Assembly: GCA_022316685.1 (NCBI GenBank)
Contig: JAKJHU010001517.1
Coordinates: 56,361-120,360 of the forward strand
Origin: Progne subis subis
Lineage: Eukaryota > Chordata > Aves > Passeriformes > Hirundinidae
DNA: 64,000 nucleotides
Reading direction: 5' to 3'
The notes below the pieces were generated by a model. It saw only the letters and a list, made by a program, of their open reading frames with translations, was not told where the DNA came from and searched no databases. The stretch's first letter is position 1. The number at the start of each line of letters is the position of its first letter. The position numbers and the translations under genes are program-made. Positions 1 through 11,835 of the stretch are shown piece after piece.

Positions 1-860
1 TTTACCACATCTCACCAGAACCAACAAGAGTCTCTGCCATTAGGAGCAGGTATCCACCAGCCAGGGAGAGAGGATACACTCCGTGGGGTAACTTCTGGTC
101 TTTTCTTTGGGAGCATGGAGAAGACATGAGGAAGTGGGATGGAAAACCCACCTCCTCGTTAGCAGCCCGGGTACATGAACTGAAGAGAGAGACACCTACC
201 ACAAGGAGCTCATCTAGAGTCAACGCTGCTCCAGTCTCTCAGGCACAGAACTCCAGATGGTATAGGAAGGATGATATGACTGATCCTCTTGAAGGGACCT
301 CAGGAACATGTTTACAGGAAGAGAGCAATGTGTACCGTGACCAGGAATAGGGGGGCCCTGCCTCTAGCCAGGTAGCGGAAAGGGACAATCAGATCTATTG
401 GACTGTGTGGATCCAATGGCCTGGCACATCTGACCCACAAAAATATACAGCTTTGGTTGACACTGGTGCCCAATGTACCCTGATGCCATCAAGGTGTGTA
501 GGAACAGAATCAATTTCTATTTCTGGAGTGACAGGAGGGTCCCAGCAGCTGACTGTATTGGAGGCCGAAGTGAATTTAACCAGAAATGGGTGGCAAAAAC
601 ACCCCACTGTGACTGGCCCAGAGGCCCCATGCATCTTCAGCATAGACTATCTCAGAAATGGATACTTCAAAGCCCCAAAAGGATATAGTTGGGCTTTTGG
701 GATAACTGCTGTAGAGACAGAAGACATCAGACAGCTCAATACCTTGCCTGGTCTCTCAGACTACTCCTCTGCTGTGGGACTACTGAGAGTCGAAGAACAA
801 CAAGTACCAATCGCCACAGCAACAGTACACCGTCGGCAATACTGCACAGAGACTCTGTGA
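1..860 (+). pseudogene. ERV-L-like gag 3' end and protease remnant
   Basis: The first 400 bases hold short broken frames probably from the end of gag; I recognise no zinc knuckle there. At 405-860 an open stretch encodes an aspartic protease active-site segment (LVDTGAQCTLMP, near 453-488), the retropepsin D-T/S-G triad followed by a hydrophobic patch. The same stretch runs towards RT without an intervening known domain. The frame closes at 858-860, and RT continues in another frame, so a frameshift separates protease from RT. Retropepsins cleave Gag and Gag-Pol precursors; this copy cannot make an active polyprotein. Confidence 0.75.
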
Positions 861-1623
861 TTCCTGTCCATGAGATGATTCATAAACTGGAGAGCCAAGG
901 GGTGGTCAGCAAGGCTCGTTCACCTTTCAACAGCCCTATATGGCCAGTGCATAAGTCCAGTGGAGAATGGAGACTGACGGTGGATTACCGTGCTCTGAAT
1001 GAAGTCACCCGACCACTAAGCGCTGCTGTGCCAGACATGTTGGAGCTTCAGTACGAGCTGGAGTCCAAGGCAGAAGAGTGATATGTGACCACTGATATTG
1101 CCAATGCCTTCTTCTCCATTCCTTTGGCAGCAGAGTGCAGGGCCCAGTTTGCCTTCACCTGGAAGGGCGTGCAGCGCACCTGGAACTGACTGCCCCAGGG
1201 GTGGAAGCACAGCCCCACCATCTGCCATGGACTGATCCAGACTGCACTGGAAAAGGGTGAGGCTCCGGAACATCTACAGTACATTGATGACATCATTGTA
1301 TGGGGGGGATACAGCAGGGGAAGTCTTTGAGAAAGGAGAGAAGGTTATCCAGATTCTGCTGCAAGCTGGTTTTGCCATTAAACAAAGTAAGGTAAAGGGA
1401 CCAGCTCAAGAAATCCAGTTTCTGGGAGTCAAGCGGCAAGATGAACACCACCAGATCCCCACAGAGGTAATCAACAAGATCACTGCAATGTCTCCTCTTA
1501 CCAAAATAAGGAGACACAAGCTTTCCTAGGTGCCATAGGCTTTTGGAGAAAACACATTCCCAAGTACAACCAGATTGTGAACCCTCTCTACCTGGTCACC
1601 CCCAAGAAGAACGATTTCCACTG
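840..1623 (+). pseudogene. ERV-L-like reverse transcriptase remnant, 5' part
   Basis: The fingers/palm region begins near 860 in an open stretch reaching 1081, with a conserved basic-W-R-L-x-V-D-Y pattern at about 966-990. A stop near 1081 and another around 1188, inside the conserved L-P-Q-G segment, break the frame. The catalytic YIDD box is intact at 1280-1291, within an open segment that reaches 1529. Codons near 1605-1629 lead into RT connection sequence that is cut by an inserted LTR and resumes at 2019. RT copies viral RNA into DNA; here it is disabled by stops and frameshifts. Confidence 0.85.
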
Positions 1624-1629
1624 GGGCCC

Positions 1630-2018
1630 TGTCACCCTGTGTTTTCTGAGTTTTTTAAAGCCTTTTGGTTGTTCATAAGATGTAGTCAGTCTTTTTAGCT
1701 TCTGTACAATATTAGGAGCAGTTTTTGCCTTTTCTCACACATGTAAAATAAACAAATCCTTTGTTTTTCATTCCCTGTCCTTTGTTTGCATATTTCTAAC
1801 CTGAAAACAATTGTAACTGACAGTTGGTCTGGCCATTTGGCTGGGAGGTGATAACTCCAGAAGCCAATCCACAGCCAGACCCACAAATGTATAAAAAGTA
1901 AGAAATAAACAGGCAGAGGGGCTCTCAGCCTGGGCTCAGCCTTGGGCTCTCTCAGAGGAACATCTCTGCCCTGCAAATCTCTCATCTCCGTGTGGTTGCT
2001 TTGCGTGCCGCGATCACA
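1630..2018 (+). mobile_element. Solo LTR (389 bp) inserted in ERV-L pol, 6-bp TSD GGGCCC
   Basis: The element starts with TG (TGTCACCCTG) and ends with CA (CGCGATCACA). It is flanked by perfect direct repeats GGGCCC at 1624-1629 and 2019-2024. Removing it and one repeat rejoins the pol coding sequence. It contains a TATA-like box (TATAAAAA, 1890-1897) and AATAAA at 1904-1909, so it reads on the plus strand. Six-base duplications are typical of class II (alpha/betaretrovirus-like) integrases. With no internal sequence, it is a solo LTR left by LTR-LTR recombination. Confidence 0.9.
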
Positions 2019-2024
2019 GGGCCC

Positions 2025-3058
2025 TGAATAGCAACAAGCCTTTGCCCAGATCAAGCAGGACATCGCTCATGCAGTAGCCCTTGGCCAAGTCAGGACGGGA
2101 CCAGATGTGAAGAATGTGCTCTACTCTGCAGCCAGGATCCATGGTCTGTCTTGGAGCCTTTGGCAGAAGGTGCCTGGGGAGACTTAGGGCCAACCACTGG
2201 GATTCTGGAGCTGCAGCTACAGAAGATCCGAAGCCAACTACACTCCCACAGAGAGGGAAATCTTAGCCGCCTATGAAGGAGTTCAAGCTGCCTCAGAAAT
2301 AATTGGCACTGAAACCCAGCTGCTTTTGGCACCCAGCCTACTGGTGCTGGGATGGATGTTCAAGGGAAAGGCTCCTTCCACGCATCACGCCACCGACACC
2401 ACATGGAGCAAATGGATTGCCCTCATCACACAGCACGCCCGTATCAGAAACCCGAATCTCCCTGGTATTCTGAAAATTATAACAAACTGGCGTGAAGGTG
2501 CGACTTTTGGATTATCTTCTGAAGAAGAGGAGGAACAAGTGACACATGCTGAGGAAGCCCCACCATATAATGAGCTACGGGGGACTGAAAGACAATATGC
2601 CCTCTTCACTGATGGTTTCTGCTGAATTGTAGGCACTAACAAGAAATGGAAAGCTGCAGTATGGAGCCCCACACGACGAGTCGCACAAGCTACTGAGGGA
2701 CAAGGTGGATCCAGTCAGGTTGCAGAGCTTAAAGCCATCCAGCTGGCTTTGGATATTGCCAAATGAGAGAAGTGGCCAAGACTACCTCTACACCGACTCG
2801 TGGACGGTAGCTAATGCTCTGTGGGGATGGCTGAATCGCTGGAAAAAGGCCAACTGGCAGTGCAGAGGGAAAGCCATCTGGGCCGCTGAGATTTGGCAGG
2901 ACATCACCGCCCGAGTAGAGAAGCTGACCGTGAAGCTCAACACGTGGATGCACACGTACCCAAGAGTCAGGCCAACGAAGAGCATTGCAACAATAAGCAG
3001 GTGGACAAAGCTGCCAAGGTGAAAGTATCATAAGTGGATCTAGACTGGCAGCAAAAGG
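2025..3058 (+). pseudogene. ERV-L-like RT connection and RNase H remnant
   Basis: After the inserted LTR, pol resumes with a stop codon almost at once (near 2031). Open pieces at 2326-2625 and 2705-3022 carry RT thumb/connection and RNase H. The first RNase H aspartate motif (LFTDG) lies near 2601-2615 and a second (LYTDS) near 2788-2802. A stop after FC near 2623 and a frame change near 2765 break it. RNase H degrades the RNA strand of RNA-DNA hybrids during reverse transcription. Order and spacing are normal for a pol gene. Confidence 0.8.
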
Positions 3059-3720
3059 GAGAAGTATTCCTAGCCCGTTGGGCCCATGGTGCATCTGGTC
3101 ATCAGGGGAGAGATGCAACATACCAATGGGCCCGTGACCAAGGTGTGGACTTTACTGTGGACAACATCTCACAGGTCATTCACAACTGTGAGACCTGCAC
3201 TACAATCAAACAGGCCAAACGGGTAAAGCCTCTGTGGTGCAGTGGATGATGGCTGAAGTACAGGTATGGGGAAGCCTGGCAGATTGACTAAATCACCCTG
3301 CCCCAAACCCGTCAAGGCAAACACTGATCATAGTGGAAGCAACCACAGGATGGCTGGAGACCTATCCTGTGCCTCATGCTACTGTTCAGAATACCATCTT
3401 TGGCCTTGAAAAGCAGGTCCTGTGGAGACATGGCACCCCTGAGAGAATCGAGTCAGACAATGGGACCCATTTCAAGAACAGCCTTATAAACACCTCAGTT
3501 AGAGAACATGGCATTGAATGGATTTATCACATCACATTTATCATGCACCAGCTGCCGGGATAGTTGAACAGTGAAACTACTTAAGACTACCCTGAAGGCA
3601 CTTGGTGAGAGGACTTTCAAAAATTAGGAAGTGAACTTAGCAAAGGCCACCTGGATGGTCAACATTCAAGGCTCGATCAGTCAAGCAGGTCCTGTCCAGT
3701 CTGAACCTTTGCACACTGTG
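3059..3720 (+). pseudogene. ERV-L-like integrase remnant (zinc-binding and catalytic core)
   Basis: An N-terminal HHCC zinc-binding region is readable in the 3034-3249 open stretch, with the paired cysteines (CETC) near 3190-3201. The catalytic core follows in broken frames: first Asp near 3284, second Asp in the SDNGTHF motif near 3453-3473, and a Glu-containing IVEQ near 3560. Stops interrupt at least near 3249, 3290 and 3561. Integrase joins viral DNA to host DNA; this copy is dead. The C-terminal domain is separated from the core by an inserted LTR and resumes at about 4351. Confidence 0.8.
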
Positions 3721-4350
3721 TGTGTCTGGTTCCGTCCCCGCTCTGGGTGGGAGCTGACCTCCAGCTAGCTCTGGTCAACACAGCCACAGATGTTTCCAGT
3801 TGGGATGGGCACGCAGGCTATTTACCTGCTGGTCGGCTTCTCAGCAGCTGGACTCAAGTGTCGTAACAGCAATGGCAGCAGAAGAGAAAAGGCTGGCTCT
3901 CAGCTTAGCAGGTTAAAAGATGTTTATTAGCTGAAGAGCTGAGGAGCAGAGAGCTGAGCTCCGAGCTGAGAGGCTGAGAGAGTTTGAATCTCCCTCCTCC
4001 ACCTTATAAGCGGGGGAGGGGTTCCAGGGAGGTTACAACAAGACAACAGATCAGGGGATTCAGGGGGTAACAATGTGTGCCCACCCCCAAGCCCTGGACC
4101 ACTAAAATCCAGAGCTAAAGGAATTCCCCCCAGGGGACCTATCACCTGAAGCCCTCTCCCTGAGATTTCGCAATCCGGAAGGGACCCCTGGAGTGACAGA
4201 CAGGCTGCCCCAGAGTGAGGGGGGTGGGAGGACTGACACAAAACACTTTGTTATACAGAAAACACAAAAAGAGTTACAACATTGGGGATACAGTGAAATT
4301 AACCATAACATAAACTTCTTATAAAAACCTAATAAAACAGTTCTGCACCA
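3721..4350 (-). mobile_element. LTR (about 630 bp) inserted in ERV-L integrase, minus orientation
   Basis: Integrase coding sequence breaks off at about 3720 and resumes near 4351, so the intervening 630 bp is an insertion. It begins TGTGTCTGG and ends ACCACCACA. On the minus strand it has a TATA-like CTTATAAG (4003-4010), then AATAAA (complement of 3923-3928) about 80 bases downstream, as expected for an LTR in reverse. Flanks ACTGTG and ACAGTG differ by one base, so the target duplication is likely six bases but not perfect. No internal genes are present, so it is a solo LTR. Confidence 0.7.
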
Positions 4351-4605
4351 CCACAACAGTGGATGGAGATAAAGCCCCTGTGGTTCACATGAAAGGTATT
4401 TTAGGAAAGACTGTTTAGATTAATCTCACCTCAGGCAAAGGAAGACCCAACTGTGGGGTTGTTTTTGCTCAAGAACCTGGTTCCCCTTAGTGGGTAATGC
4501 AGAAAGATGGGGAAACCCGCTGTGTAACACAGGGAGACCTAATTTTAAGTGAGAACTGCTACCACCATGGTGTCAGGTTATATTCTGACTCTGTCAGTGA
4601 TCTTT
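4351..4605 (+). pseudogene. ERV-L-like integrase C-terminal remnant
   Basis: Broken frames just after the inserted LTR continue the end of pol. The segment starting MQKDGETRC (4497-4560) is the clearest part. A TAG near 4417 and frame changes interrupt it. It precedes a microsatellite, after which no coding similarity is recognised. Assignment rests on continuity with the integrase core on the other side of the LTR. Confidence 0.6.
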
Positions 4606-4620
4606 TGTACTATTGCATAT

Positions 4621-4741
4621 TTTTTATTTTATTTTATTTTATTTATTTTATTTTATTTTATTTTATTTTATTTTATTTCATTTCATTTCATTTCATTTCA
4701 TTTTATTTTATTTTATTTTATTTTATTTTATTTTATTTTAC
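4621..4741. repeat. ATTTT microsatellite with internal ATTTC block
   Basis: About 24 units of a five-base ATTTT repeat. The central five or so units read ATTTC, consistent with one C substitution spread by repeat expansion. Long open frames through here are repeat artefacts. Confidence 0.95.
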
Positions 4742-4769
4742 TTTTTTTCTCTCCTATTAAATTGTTTTT

Positions 4770-5860
4770 TCTGACTTGGAGTCTCTCGCTGGTTTTGCTT
4801 CAAGCCAGCACAGTTTTGGATGGTTTTATTTTGGTAGCGAGCGGCCACAGAGGCGGCTTCTGTGAGAAGCTGCCAGAAACTTCCACCATGTCTGGCAGAG
4901 CCAATCCCTGAAGGCTCTGAAGATGGACATGCTGCTGGGCAAAGCTGGGCCAGTTAGAGAGGTTGGTAAAGCCTCTGGTATAACATATTTAAGAAGAAAA
5001 TCAAAACAAAGCAAACACAGTTTTTCCTGTAGCCAGAGAAGAGGAGAACTTGTGAGGGAAACAACATGGAGACACCAAGTTCAGAGGAGAAGGAGGGGCA
5101 GGAGGTGTTCCAGGCGCCAGAGCCGAGATTCCTCTGCAGTCCATGGTGAGACCATGGTGAAGCAGCTGTGCCCCTGCAGCCCTTGGGGATCCATGGGGAA
5201 TGCAGAGATCCACCCACAGCCCCTGGGGGAGGCGTCCACGCTGGAGCAGGTGGAGGCCTGGAGGAGGCTGTGTTCCCCTGGGAGACCCAGGAGAGAGTAG
5301 GCCCTTTCTTCCAGGCTGGAGCAGAGTGTCCTTGGAGGACTGCACCTCATGGAAAGAGCGACCCACAGGCTGCAGTTTTGGGAGCACCGTCTGCCTGTGT
5401 GGGCAGTTCACGCTGCAGCAGGTGCGGTTTGGCTGCTGCTCGTGAGAGTGGACCCACACCAGGAAAGTTCACGGAGAGCTGTCTCCCGTGGGAGGGACCC
5501 CACGGCCTCATAGGGAAAGGACTCCTCTCCTGGAGCAGTGGAAGGAAATCTCGGTGATGAACTAATCAAAACCCCATGCCCTGTCTCCCTGCACTGCCGG
5601 TGGGGAAGGAGAGAGGGCCTGGAGCTTTAATGGTGTTTTAATGGCTTGTTTTACTTCTCATTATCATCTTCTGATTCTGTTAGTAATAAATTTACTTTGC
5701 AATTTTAAATTGTGTCTGTTTTGCCCCTGGAGTGTTTTCTTCTCATCCTTATCTCAACGCATGAACCTTTTGTTAATTTTTTTTCTCTCTCCTCTTCCTA
5801 GCTGCACCAGGGGAAGGTGAGCAAATGACTTTTGTGGGTGCCTGACACTGGGCCAGTGTT
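4770..5860 (+). mobile_element. LTR-like segment at 3' side of the ERV-L provirus
   Basis: A moderately GC-rich block of about 1.1 kb stands out from the AT-rich DNA downstream. It has a TATA-like ATATTTAAG near 4984, purine-rich leader-like sequence, and AATAAA at 5685-5690 followed by a T-rich stretch. It lies directly after the decayed ERV-L pol and resembles abundant passerine ERV-L LTR sequence as I recall it. No TG/CA ends or target duplication can be fixed, so the limits are approximate. It has no convincing coding capacity. Confidence 0.5.
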
Positions 5861-8800
5861 TCTTTATTTGCTTGGGTTTTTTTTCCTCTGCATTCTAGGT
5901 TTATAGCTTATATATAAATATACGGAACAATGTGTTAGTGCTATTTGCTGTGATCTGTCTGTCTTCCACTTCTCTCAACTGAGATTTCTACTGTTTTGAA
6001 TGATAGTTGTTGCTAAGATCTCTATATATATGTCCTTTTGTTCCTTCCTATGTTACTCAGGTATTTCAACATCTCATCACTAAATGAAATTCCAATACAT
6101 TTTTGGCAAATTTAATTTTCTGCTATCTTGTTGCTCTTGCCCAAGTGATCTAACTCTTTTATCTACTTCATAGATGTAAGCCATTGTGGAGTATATCTGG
6201 CAAATTAGCTGCTCCTTGTATAGCTAAGCCTTTATTATCTACCACTAAGTTTGCTATATGTGATTTTGGGTATCTGTGTGGTCGTGTAATTTCTTGTCAG
6301 AGATATCAATTGACTCCTTGAAGCTACACTCGCACTTGATGTTTTTAAGCCTCTACCTTATTTTCCTGATATCTACCAAGAGATAACTCTGATTGAAACT
6401 CACTGTAACCTACACTTTCCCTGCACACAGATAAGCTTCAAAAAGTGTGACCAAGGCTTGTTGTGATTTTCAGATCATTTGCCACTGTTCTTGAAAATTA
6501 TGTCTAGAGTCTGTTCTGTGAGAAGATTGGTACACCAAGCACTGCCATCTGGAATATACCAGAGAAGAATATGTAGTTACTGTTGTTACTATTTGTTTAC
6601 AAAGTTAAGCTGAGTGAAACAACTACTTGTTCCCATTACTACTGATGTAAAATCTTTGGACTTTCATTTTATAGCAGACTAAGTGGAGACTTTCACTTTG
6701 ATTCTTTATTTTTCTTTTGTGTACAGACAGTTTCTTGACCAAGAATAATGTCATCAAAGATGAAAAGCTATTTATGGACACAATTCAGTTAAAAAATTGA
6801 GATAATAGATGCTGATTTTGCTGGGATTGTAGTTCTCAAAACTCTTTCAAACCTTGTAAAAATATTAATATTTTTGTTCTTACTATTAAACCAAATTAAA
6901 ACTTTTGGCTCTAAATCTCAATATCCTGTCTAAACCTAATTCTGACCCAGGTGTTGTTCTTGTCTTCTGATGAATTGTGTATGTTCTGCTTAATCCTGCA
7001 TATTTTTTTTATTTTTTTTTTTTTTTCCTTAAGAAAGGATTTAAGCTGAGATATGAAAATTGCTTTTCCCAAAGAATAACCCCATTACTCAAGGATAATA
7101 ATGCTGTTGATGGACTATGCTTAATAGCAGGTAATATTTACACAATTATAATAGTAACAGGTGTTTCCAGGGATAACTATTAGAGTGCCTTCAGTATTTC
7201 AAATGTACAGTTGTATTTTATTCCAAATAAAAATCCTATCTGCCAATATATTTGTAAATAATGTTTATATTTTTTTTCTGTGTATGTTTCTCAATATACT
7301 CAAGTGTTTCAATGAAAATCCCTGGATTTTGTGGCACATTTCTTTTCTACGTGAGGGAGCTGACATTACAGTACTGTCTGAGAACTACAGATTCAAGCAC
7401 TTATGAGGCATACAAGGTAACATAGATTTTCTCCGTAATTTTAATTGGTGGATTCTGATGTACAATTTCCTTTTTCAAGGCCCTTCATTAGTTAATACAT
7501 TGTGCAGCATTTCTTAGACAATCAAGGATTTAATGCATGCCCTAGTGGCTCAGCAAGTTTGTAATGTTTGCTGACACATTGCAACCTCTGTTCAGTAAAA
7601 TATAAAAAGCTACCCAGTCTAATAAATGGGCAATTTTTTCATTGGTTCATTAATTTTGATTTGGGTAGTTAAGGAAGAAGTAGAGTGAATTGGAATTATT
7701 ATTTTAATTATATCCAGTCAAATAAAATGAGAGCTAAAAATGTATTGATGTAGAAAATATCTTTAGGGAACTATTTCCATCTTTGATGGATGTGTCTTGG
7801 GAAATTCAGAGAAGAAAAAAATATCAAAAACATTTTGTTGAAATAAAAATGTTATGTAGAACCCTTAAACCGTTATTGCAATATTGGCAATAACAGTCTA
7901 AATTTATTTCTCTATACAAGTAAACTATTTGTAATTTTTGTTTTGCTTTCCATCCACATTTTATATTCAATCCTATGATATGCCTCTTTCTTTGTGGCAC
8001 ACCATTTATAATACCCTTTACCTCTTTAACATGCATATATGAGTGTTGCCATCCACTCTCTAAGCTGTTAATGATATTTTTACCATAGGAATCTACTTGT
8101 AAATTTCCTCCTCTAGTAGTAAAAATATATAGAAAGGTTAACTTATTATGAAGTAAATGTATGCAGTTAAGAGCTTATAAAAATACCTTAAATCAGAAAA
8201 TGTGTTTATTGTGAGGTTTTTTTTATTATCAGAATTTTAAAGAAATTATATCCTGGATATAGCATGACTAGGCTTTAATTCTTTTTGAAATAAATGCGTA
8301 GTTTTACAGTTCAATTAATTATATCATTACTGTGAATTCCATCTCATGAAAAAGGTGTGCTATGCATCTATGTTGTGTTTTATTTATTTTAAAATTATAT
8401 CAAAGAATTTAATGACAGACAATACAATTTTATAGTTACTGTGAAAATCATAAAAATATAAACCTAGTAAACTAAAAATAGATGTTTCAAAATAGTTACA
8501 AAATTAAACATTTGTGGGAAATAGAAGCAAAATAGTCTTTTCCATAAGTGTGTTCTTGTCAATCTGTTTGCAAAATCAGAGAAGCACTAGACCTCTGAAT
8601 TCAATGAAAATGAGAGACCTTGTTCATGGTATGTTGTAAATATTTTTCTTGTCTGATAAAGAAATATTAGTCAGGAGTGATATTCTACATGATTTTTTTA
8701 AAGGAAAAAGTAAAACTGAATACAATTACTGATTAATATTAGAACTGTACACAATTCCTGTAGGGAAAGACATAAAAGAGAACTTTTGCAAATAAGACCA

Positions 8801-9464
8801 ATATAGCTTATCTTCCTAATAACTGGCAACTGATACTTTTCAAAGTTTATATAAGATGTTTTATATAAAGTTTATATAAGATGGGGAAAACAAAGTCAAG
8901 CCTGATGGCTCATGCAAAATCCTTCTTTTAACCCTATCTATAACTGAAAAGGGAATTCATAGCTGTTCAAGGTCAGTGGATCCTATGCTATATATGGAAA
9001 CAGGTTTTAAAATTGAAAGTAATTCTCACACAGTGAATGTTGCCCTGGTAAATAAATATTTAATAGAAACATTTCTGAGTGTTAAAATATTCATGGAGTG
9101 ATGGCAGTATCTTTTTAATAGCTGCATTAATTAAAGCAGCAAAGGAAGAACACATATATAATCTAATGTGCAATTCCCTGTCATATACAGAAAAATTGCA
9201 AGGTGAAAAATGTGAGTTTCAGGGTCAGTACTTCATGCCTGTATCAATGCATGTAAGTACTGAGCATACAGAGTTCTAGGCATTTCTTATTCCATTAGAG
9301 AAAATAGATATTTCTTTTTGTGGCTGCATTTTTTTTATAATCAAAGCCTAAAATCACAATGCTAATTTCATTTTTCATTTCATTTTTATCCATATCTTCA
9401 GAGCAAAAACAACTTTTCTGTTTGACTAGAATGTTTTATTGAAAAGTAATAATATTACCCTATC
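5861..9464. other. Gene-free AT-rich DNA
   Basis: No ORF with recognisable homology, no CR1 or LTR match by eye, and only short homopolymer runs (for example a T-rich tract at 7003-7026). Could be intron or intergenic sequence. Confidence 0.6.
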
Positions 9465-9470
9465 AGAGCT

Positions 9471-9878
9471 TGTTACAGTGTGTTAATTGGGTTTATATTG
9501 TGTTTTATTTTATATTGGGTTCTGTATTTTTTTCTATTGCATCCCCTTAGAAACTGTTTCACGTGGTTTGTCCCTGCTCGGCCGCGCCCATGCCCCACAC
9601 TGGAATGTAACCCAGCTCTGTTCCACTCCCACCTTGTCCCTGATCGGGCAGTGGCTTGTCCCTGCCTCTGGGCCTGTCCCCCCTGGGAAAAACCCCGGGG
9701 AGTAGGACGGGTGGTCTCTTTCGCCTGGAAACAAGGACAAGGAAGGAGATAGCTACTGGCTGCAGACTTGCTAAGGGGCTGGAACCCAAATAAAGCCTTG
9801 ATTCTCTCCTGGAAAGAGCACACTCTCTGTGCCTTTTGCCTTCGGCAGCTGTCTGGGTCTCTCAAATGAACCCCCAGA
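9471..9878 (+). mobile_element. Solo LTR (408 bp), 6-bp TSD AGAGCT
   Basis: Perfect direct repeats AGAGCT flank it at 9465-9470 and 9879-9884. It starts TGTTACAGTG and ends CAGA (expected CA, one substitution). It shares its start (a TTAATTGGGTTTATATTG-type motif), a long U3 block near 9600-9670 and an AATAAAGCC polyadenylation region (AATAAA 9789-9794) with the LTRs at 28452, 44594 and 63195. GC content is far above the flanks. Six-base duplication indicates a class II ERV. Confidence 0.88.
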
Positions 9879-9884
9879 AGAGCT

Positions 9885-10395
9885 AAGTAGACAGACGTAT
9901 TTTTCAACGTTCCTCTTTTAATTAACTTGCCTTACAAACAAAGGCTACTGTATGAACATAGTTTCTCCACAGTATATATTTTCAGTTAGGAGGCAGATAA
10001 TTATTGCTTACTGCAGAAATAATGTTATTCTACTTGCTCATGTAAAACTAACTTTAAATGTCATTTTACAGAGATAATACTTACACACCACAGTGCCATC
10101 TTAAGATGCAGTAGTTACACAGAGGAACTTCTCATTAACCCAAAGGTCAGAGGTGAGAGATGATCACCAATTCTTGTTAATACAAACTTAAATTGGTTTA
10201 AGCTAAATGTAATGATCTAATAATCATGAAAATGGGGACTGTAAAAGTGTAATAGGTATTGTGGTACACTTCTAACAGAATCATGCAATCCATAAATATA
10301 AGAACAGTGTCACTTCCATCTCCCATTCTCTCTTCCTATTGAGTATTTCTTCTTGTGTACTCCAGGAAGAAACATAGCTGAAGAAACAAAGTAGC
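9885..10395. other. Gene-free DNA
   Basis: About 510 bases of AT-rich sequence between two LTR elements; nothing recognisable. Confidence 0.5.
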
Positions 10396-11835
10396 TGTGT
10401 AATGGTTTTAATTTAATGAAACAAGGTGGAAACACCAATTAATGTAGAGGTTTTAGTATTTGTTCTTTTTCTGTGGGAGGGAGAGATTAGGAGAAAAAAG
10501 CAAAGCAGGCTCAAGCTTAAAAATGAGAAAAATTGTTTTATTAACACACACTAAAAGAATGAAAAAATAAGTTGAGAAAAAGAAAACTTAAATTAAAACA
10601 GAATGAAACTTTAAAACACTCTTCCCTCCCCCTACAAACTATTAACTTTCTTATAAAACAACATAGAAAGACACAGCTTGTGATTTTCAGTCAGTTTGAC
10701 TATTTAGACATAATCACTCAGTAGTCTAGGAGAAGAGTCTCTCTAGGGTTTTCATGGAGATGCTTGCTACAAGACAAAGTAGTCCAGTGGCTTTTAAATG
10801 GTATACATCTGCTACCACCCAGAGTTTTTGCGGACTGTGATGTTCTATTAGCAAGGCCTCTCAGCGTATCTGGAGTACTCTGTACAAATACTTCTTCTAG
10901 TCTAAAATCATCTTCATCTCAATGGCTGAGACCTCCTTTTAACCCAGGAGCAGGGGCTTTAAAGTTCTCAATTAAATCTCAATCACATCAGTCCTCAATT
11001 TTGATTAGAATTAGCATTCTCCCCAACAACACCAAGATACTACAAAGAACAGTCTATTTCTCCATTGTTTACTCCAGAGAAGTCTGGTTTAAAACGTCTG
11101 CTTCTTCAATCCTATTCCAGTATTGTTAGTTCTTTCACTTCTAAGCTACTGACTTCATGCAGTGTCTGTTCTACATACCCTCTGGTTTATTTCTTTTCTC
11201 TCTTAAGGAAGAGTTTTGCTTTAGAAGCTCCATGTTGCTAGGAAAGAGTTAAATCCATCTAGGCCTGCAGGCCCTGGGCTGCAGGGCTGAAGAAAATGCA
11301 AAGCTGTGCCGATGGGGGAGGATGGCGGATGTCCTTTTTTCCACCCCTTGGTCCCAGGCGACTCGGCTCAGAGTGTTATGGAGCTGCAGGCTTTCTTTCT
11401 CTGCTGCAGTGGCTACTGAGCTGGGCCATGGCTTGGCCTCTTCTGCCACAGCCCTAGGCATGTGGCCAGCATCTCCAAGCTGCAGCTTCTTCTCTCCCCT
11501 GCCGACATCCAGGGGAAAGGTGGCTCAGCCGGCCTGGGCCACTTCCCGTGCAGGCAGTGGCTCCCGGAGGCTCGGCTGGGCTTGGCCCAAGGGCAGCAGA
11601 GCCTGAACAAGGCCTGAGCAGGGCCCTCCTCTGTTGCCCCACGATGTTACATCATGGCTGACCCAGAAGCAAGAGAAAGATTTGCCAGAGTTGAGAGTTT
11701 TAAATGTCCTTTTCTAAGTCACATTGGCATCGTATTGGTTAAATTAGCTGCCAATATCTTGGCTAGCTTTCTGATAGGTCTGATAGGTCTCTGTCCCATT
11801 CCCACCCCTCCCCCCCGCCCCTCGCTAAAGCAACA
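10396..11835 (-). mobile_element. Probable long LTR (about 1.4 kb), minus orientation
   Basis: A block with an A-rich left part and a CpG-containing GC-rich right part (11290-11640) contrasts with flanking DNA. Read on the minus strand it would start TGTTGCTTTAGCG at 11835 and carry AATAAA (complement of about 10538-10543). Small open frames at 11322-11606 reflect GC richness rather than genes. No target duplication is visible, so the ends are provisional. A CpG-rich non-LTR origin is not excluded. Confidence 0.4.

Larger units (their letters stand above)
1..4605 (+). mobile_element. Degraded class III (ERV-L-like) provirus, internal region
   Basis: Retroviral protease, reverse transcriptase, RNase H and integrase motifs occur in the expected order on the plus strand, spread over all three frames with many stops. 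The left end is cut by the window edge. Two LTRs of other families have inserted inside it (1630-2018 and about 3721-4350). When each is skipped, pol homology resumes directly, which confirms both as later insertions. The style of the RT and integrase segments fits avian ERV-L-like class III elements; this family call is recognition by eye. No env is seen. Confidence 0.85.

Noticed and set aside
4497..4911. Hydrophobic Phe-rich proteins
   Set aside because: Translation of the ATTTT microsatellite.
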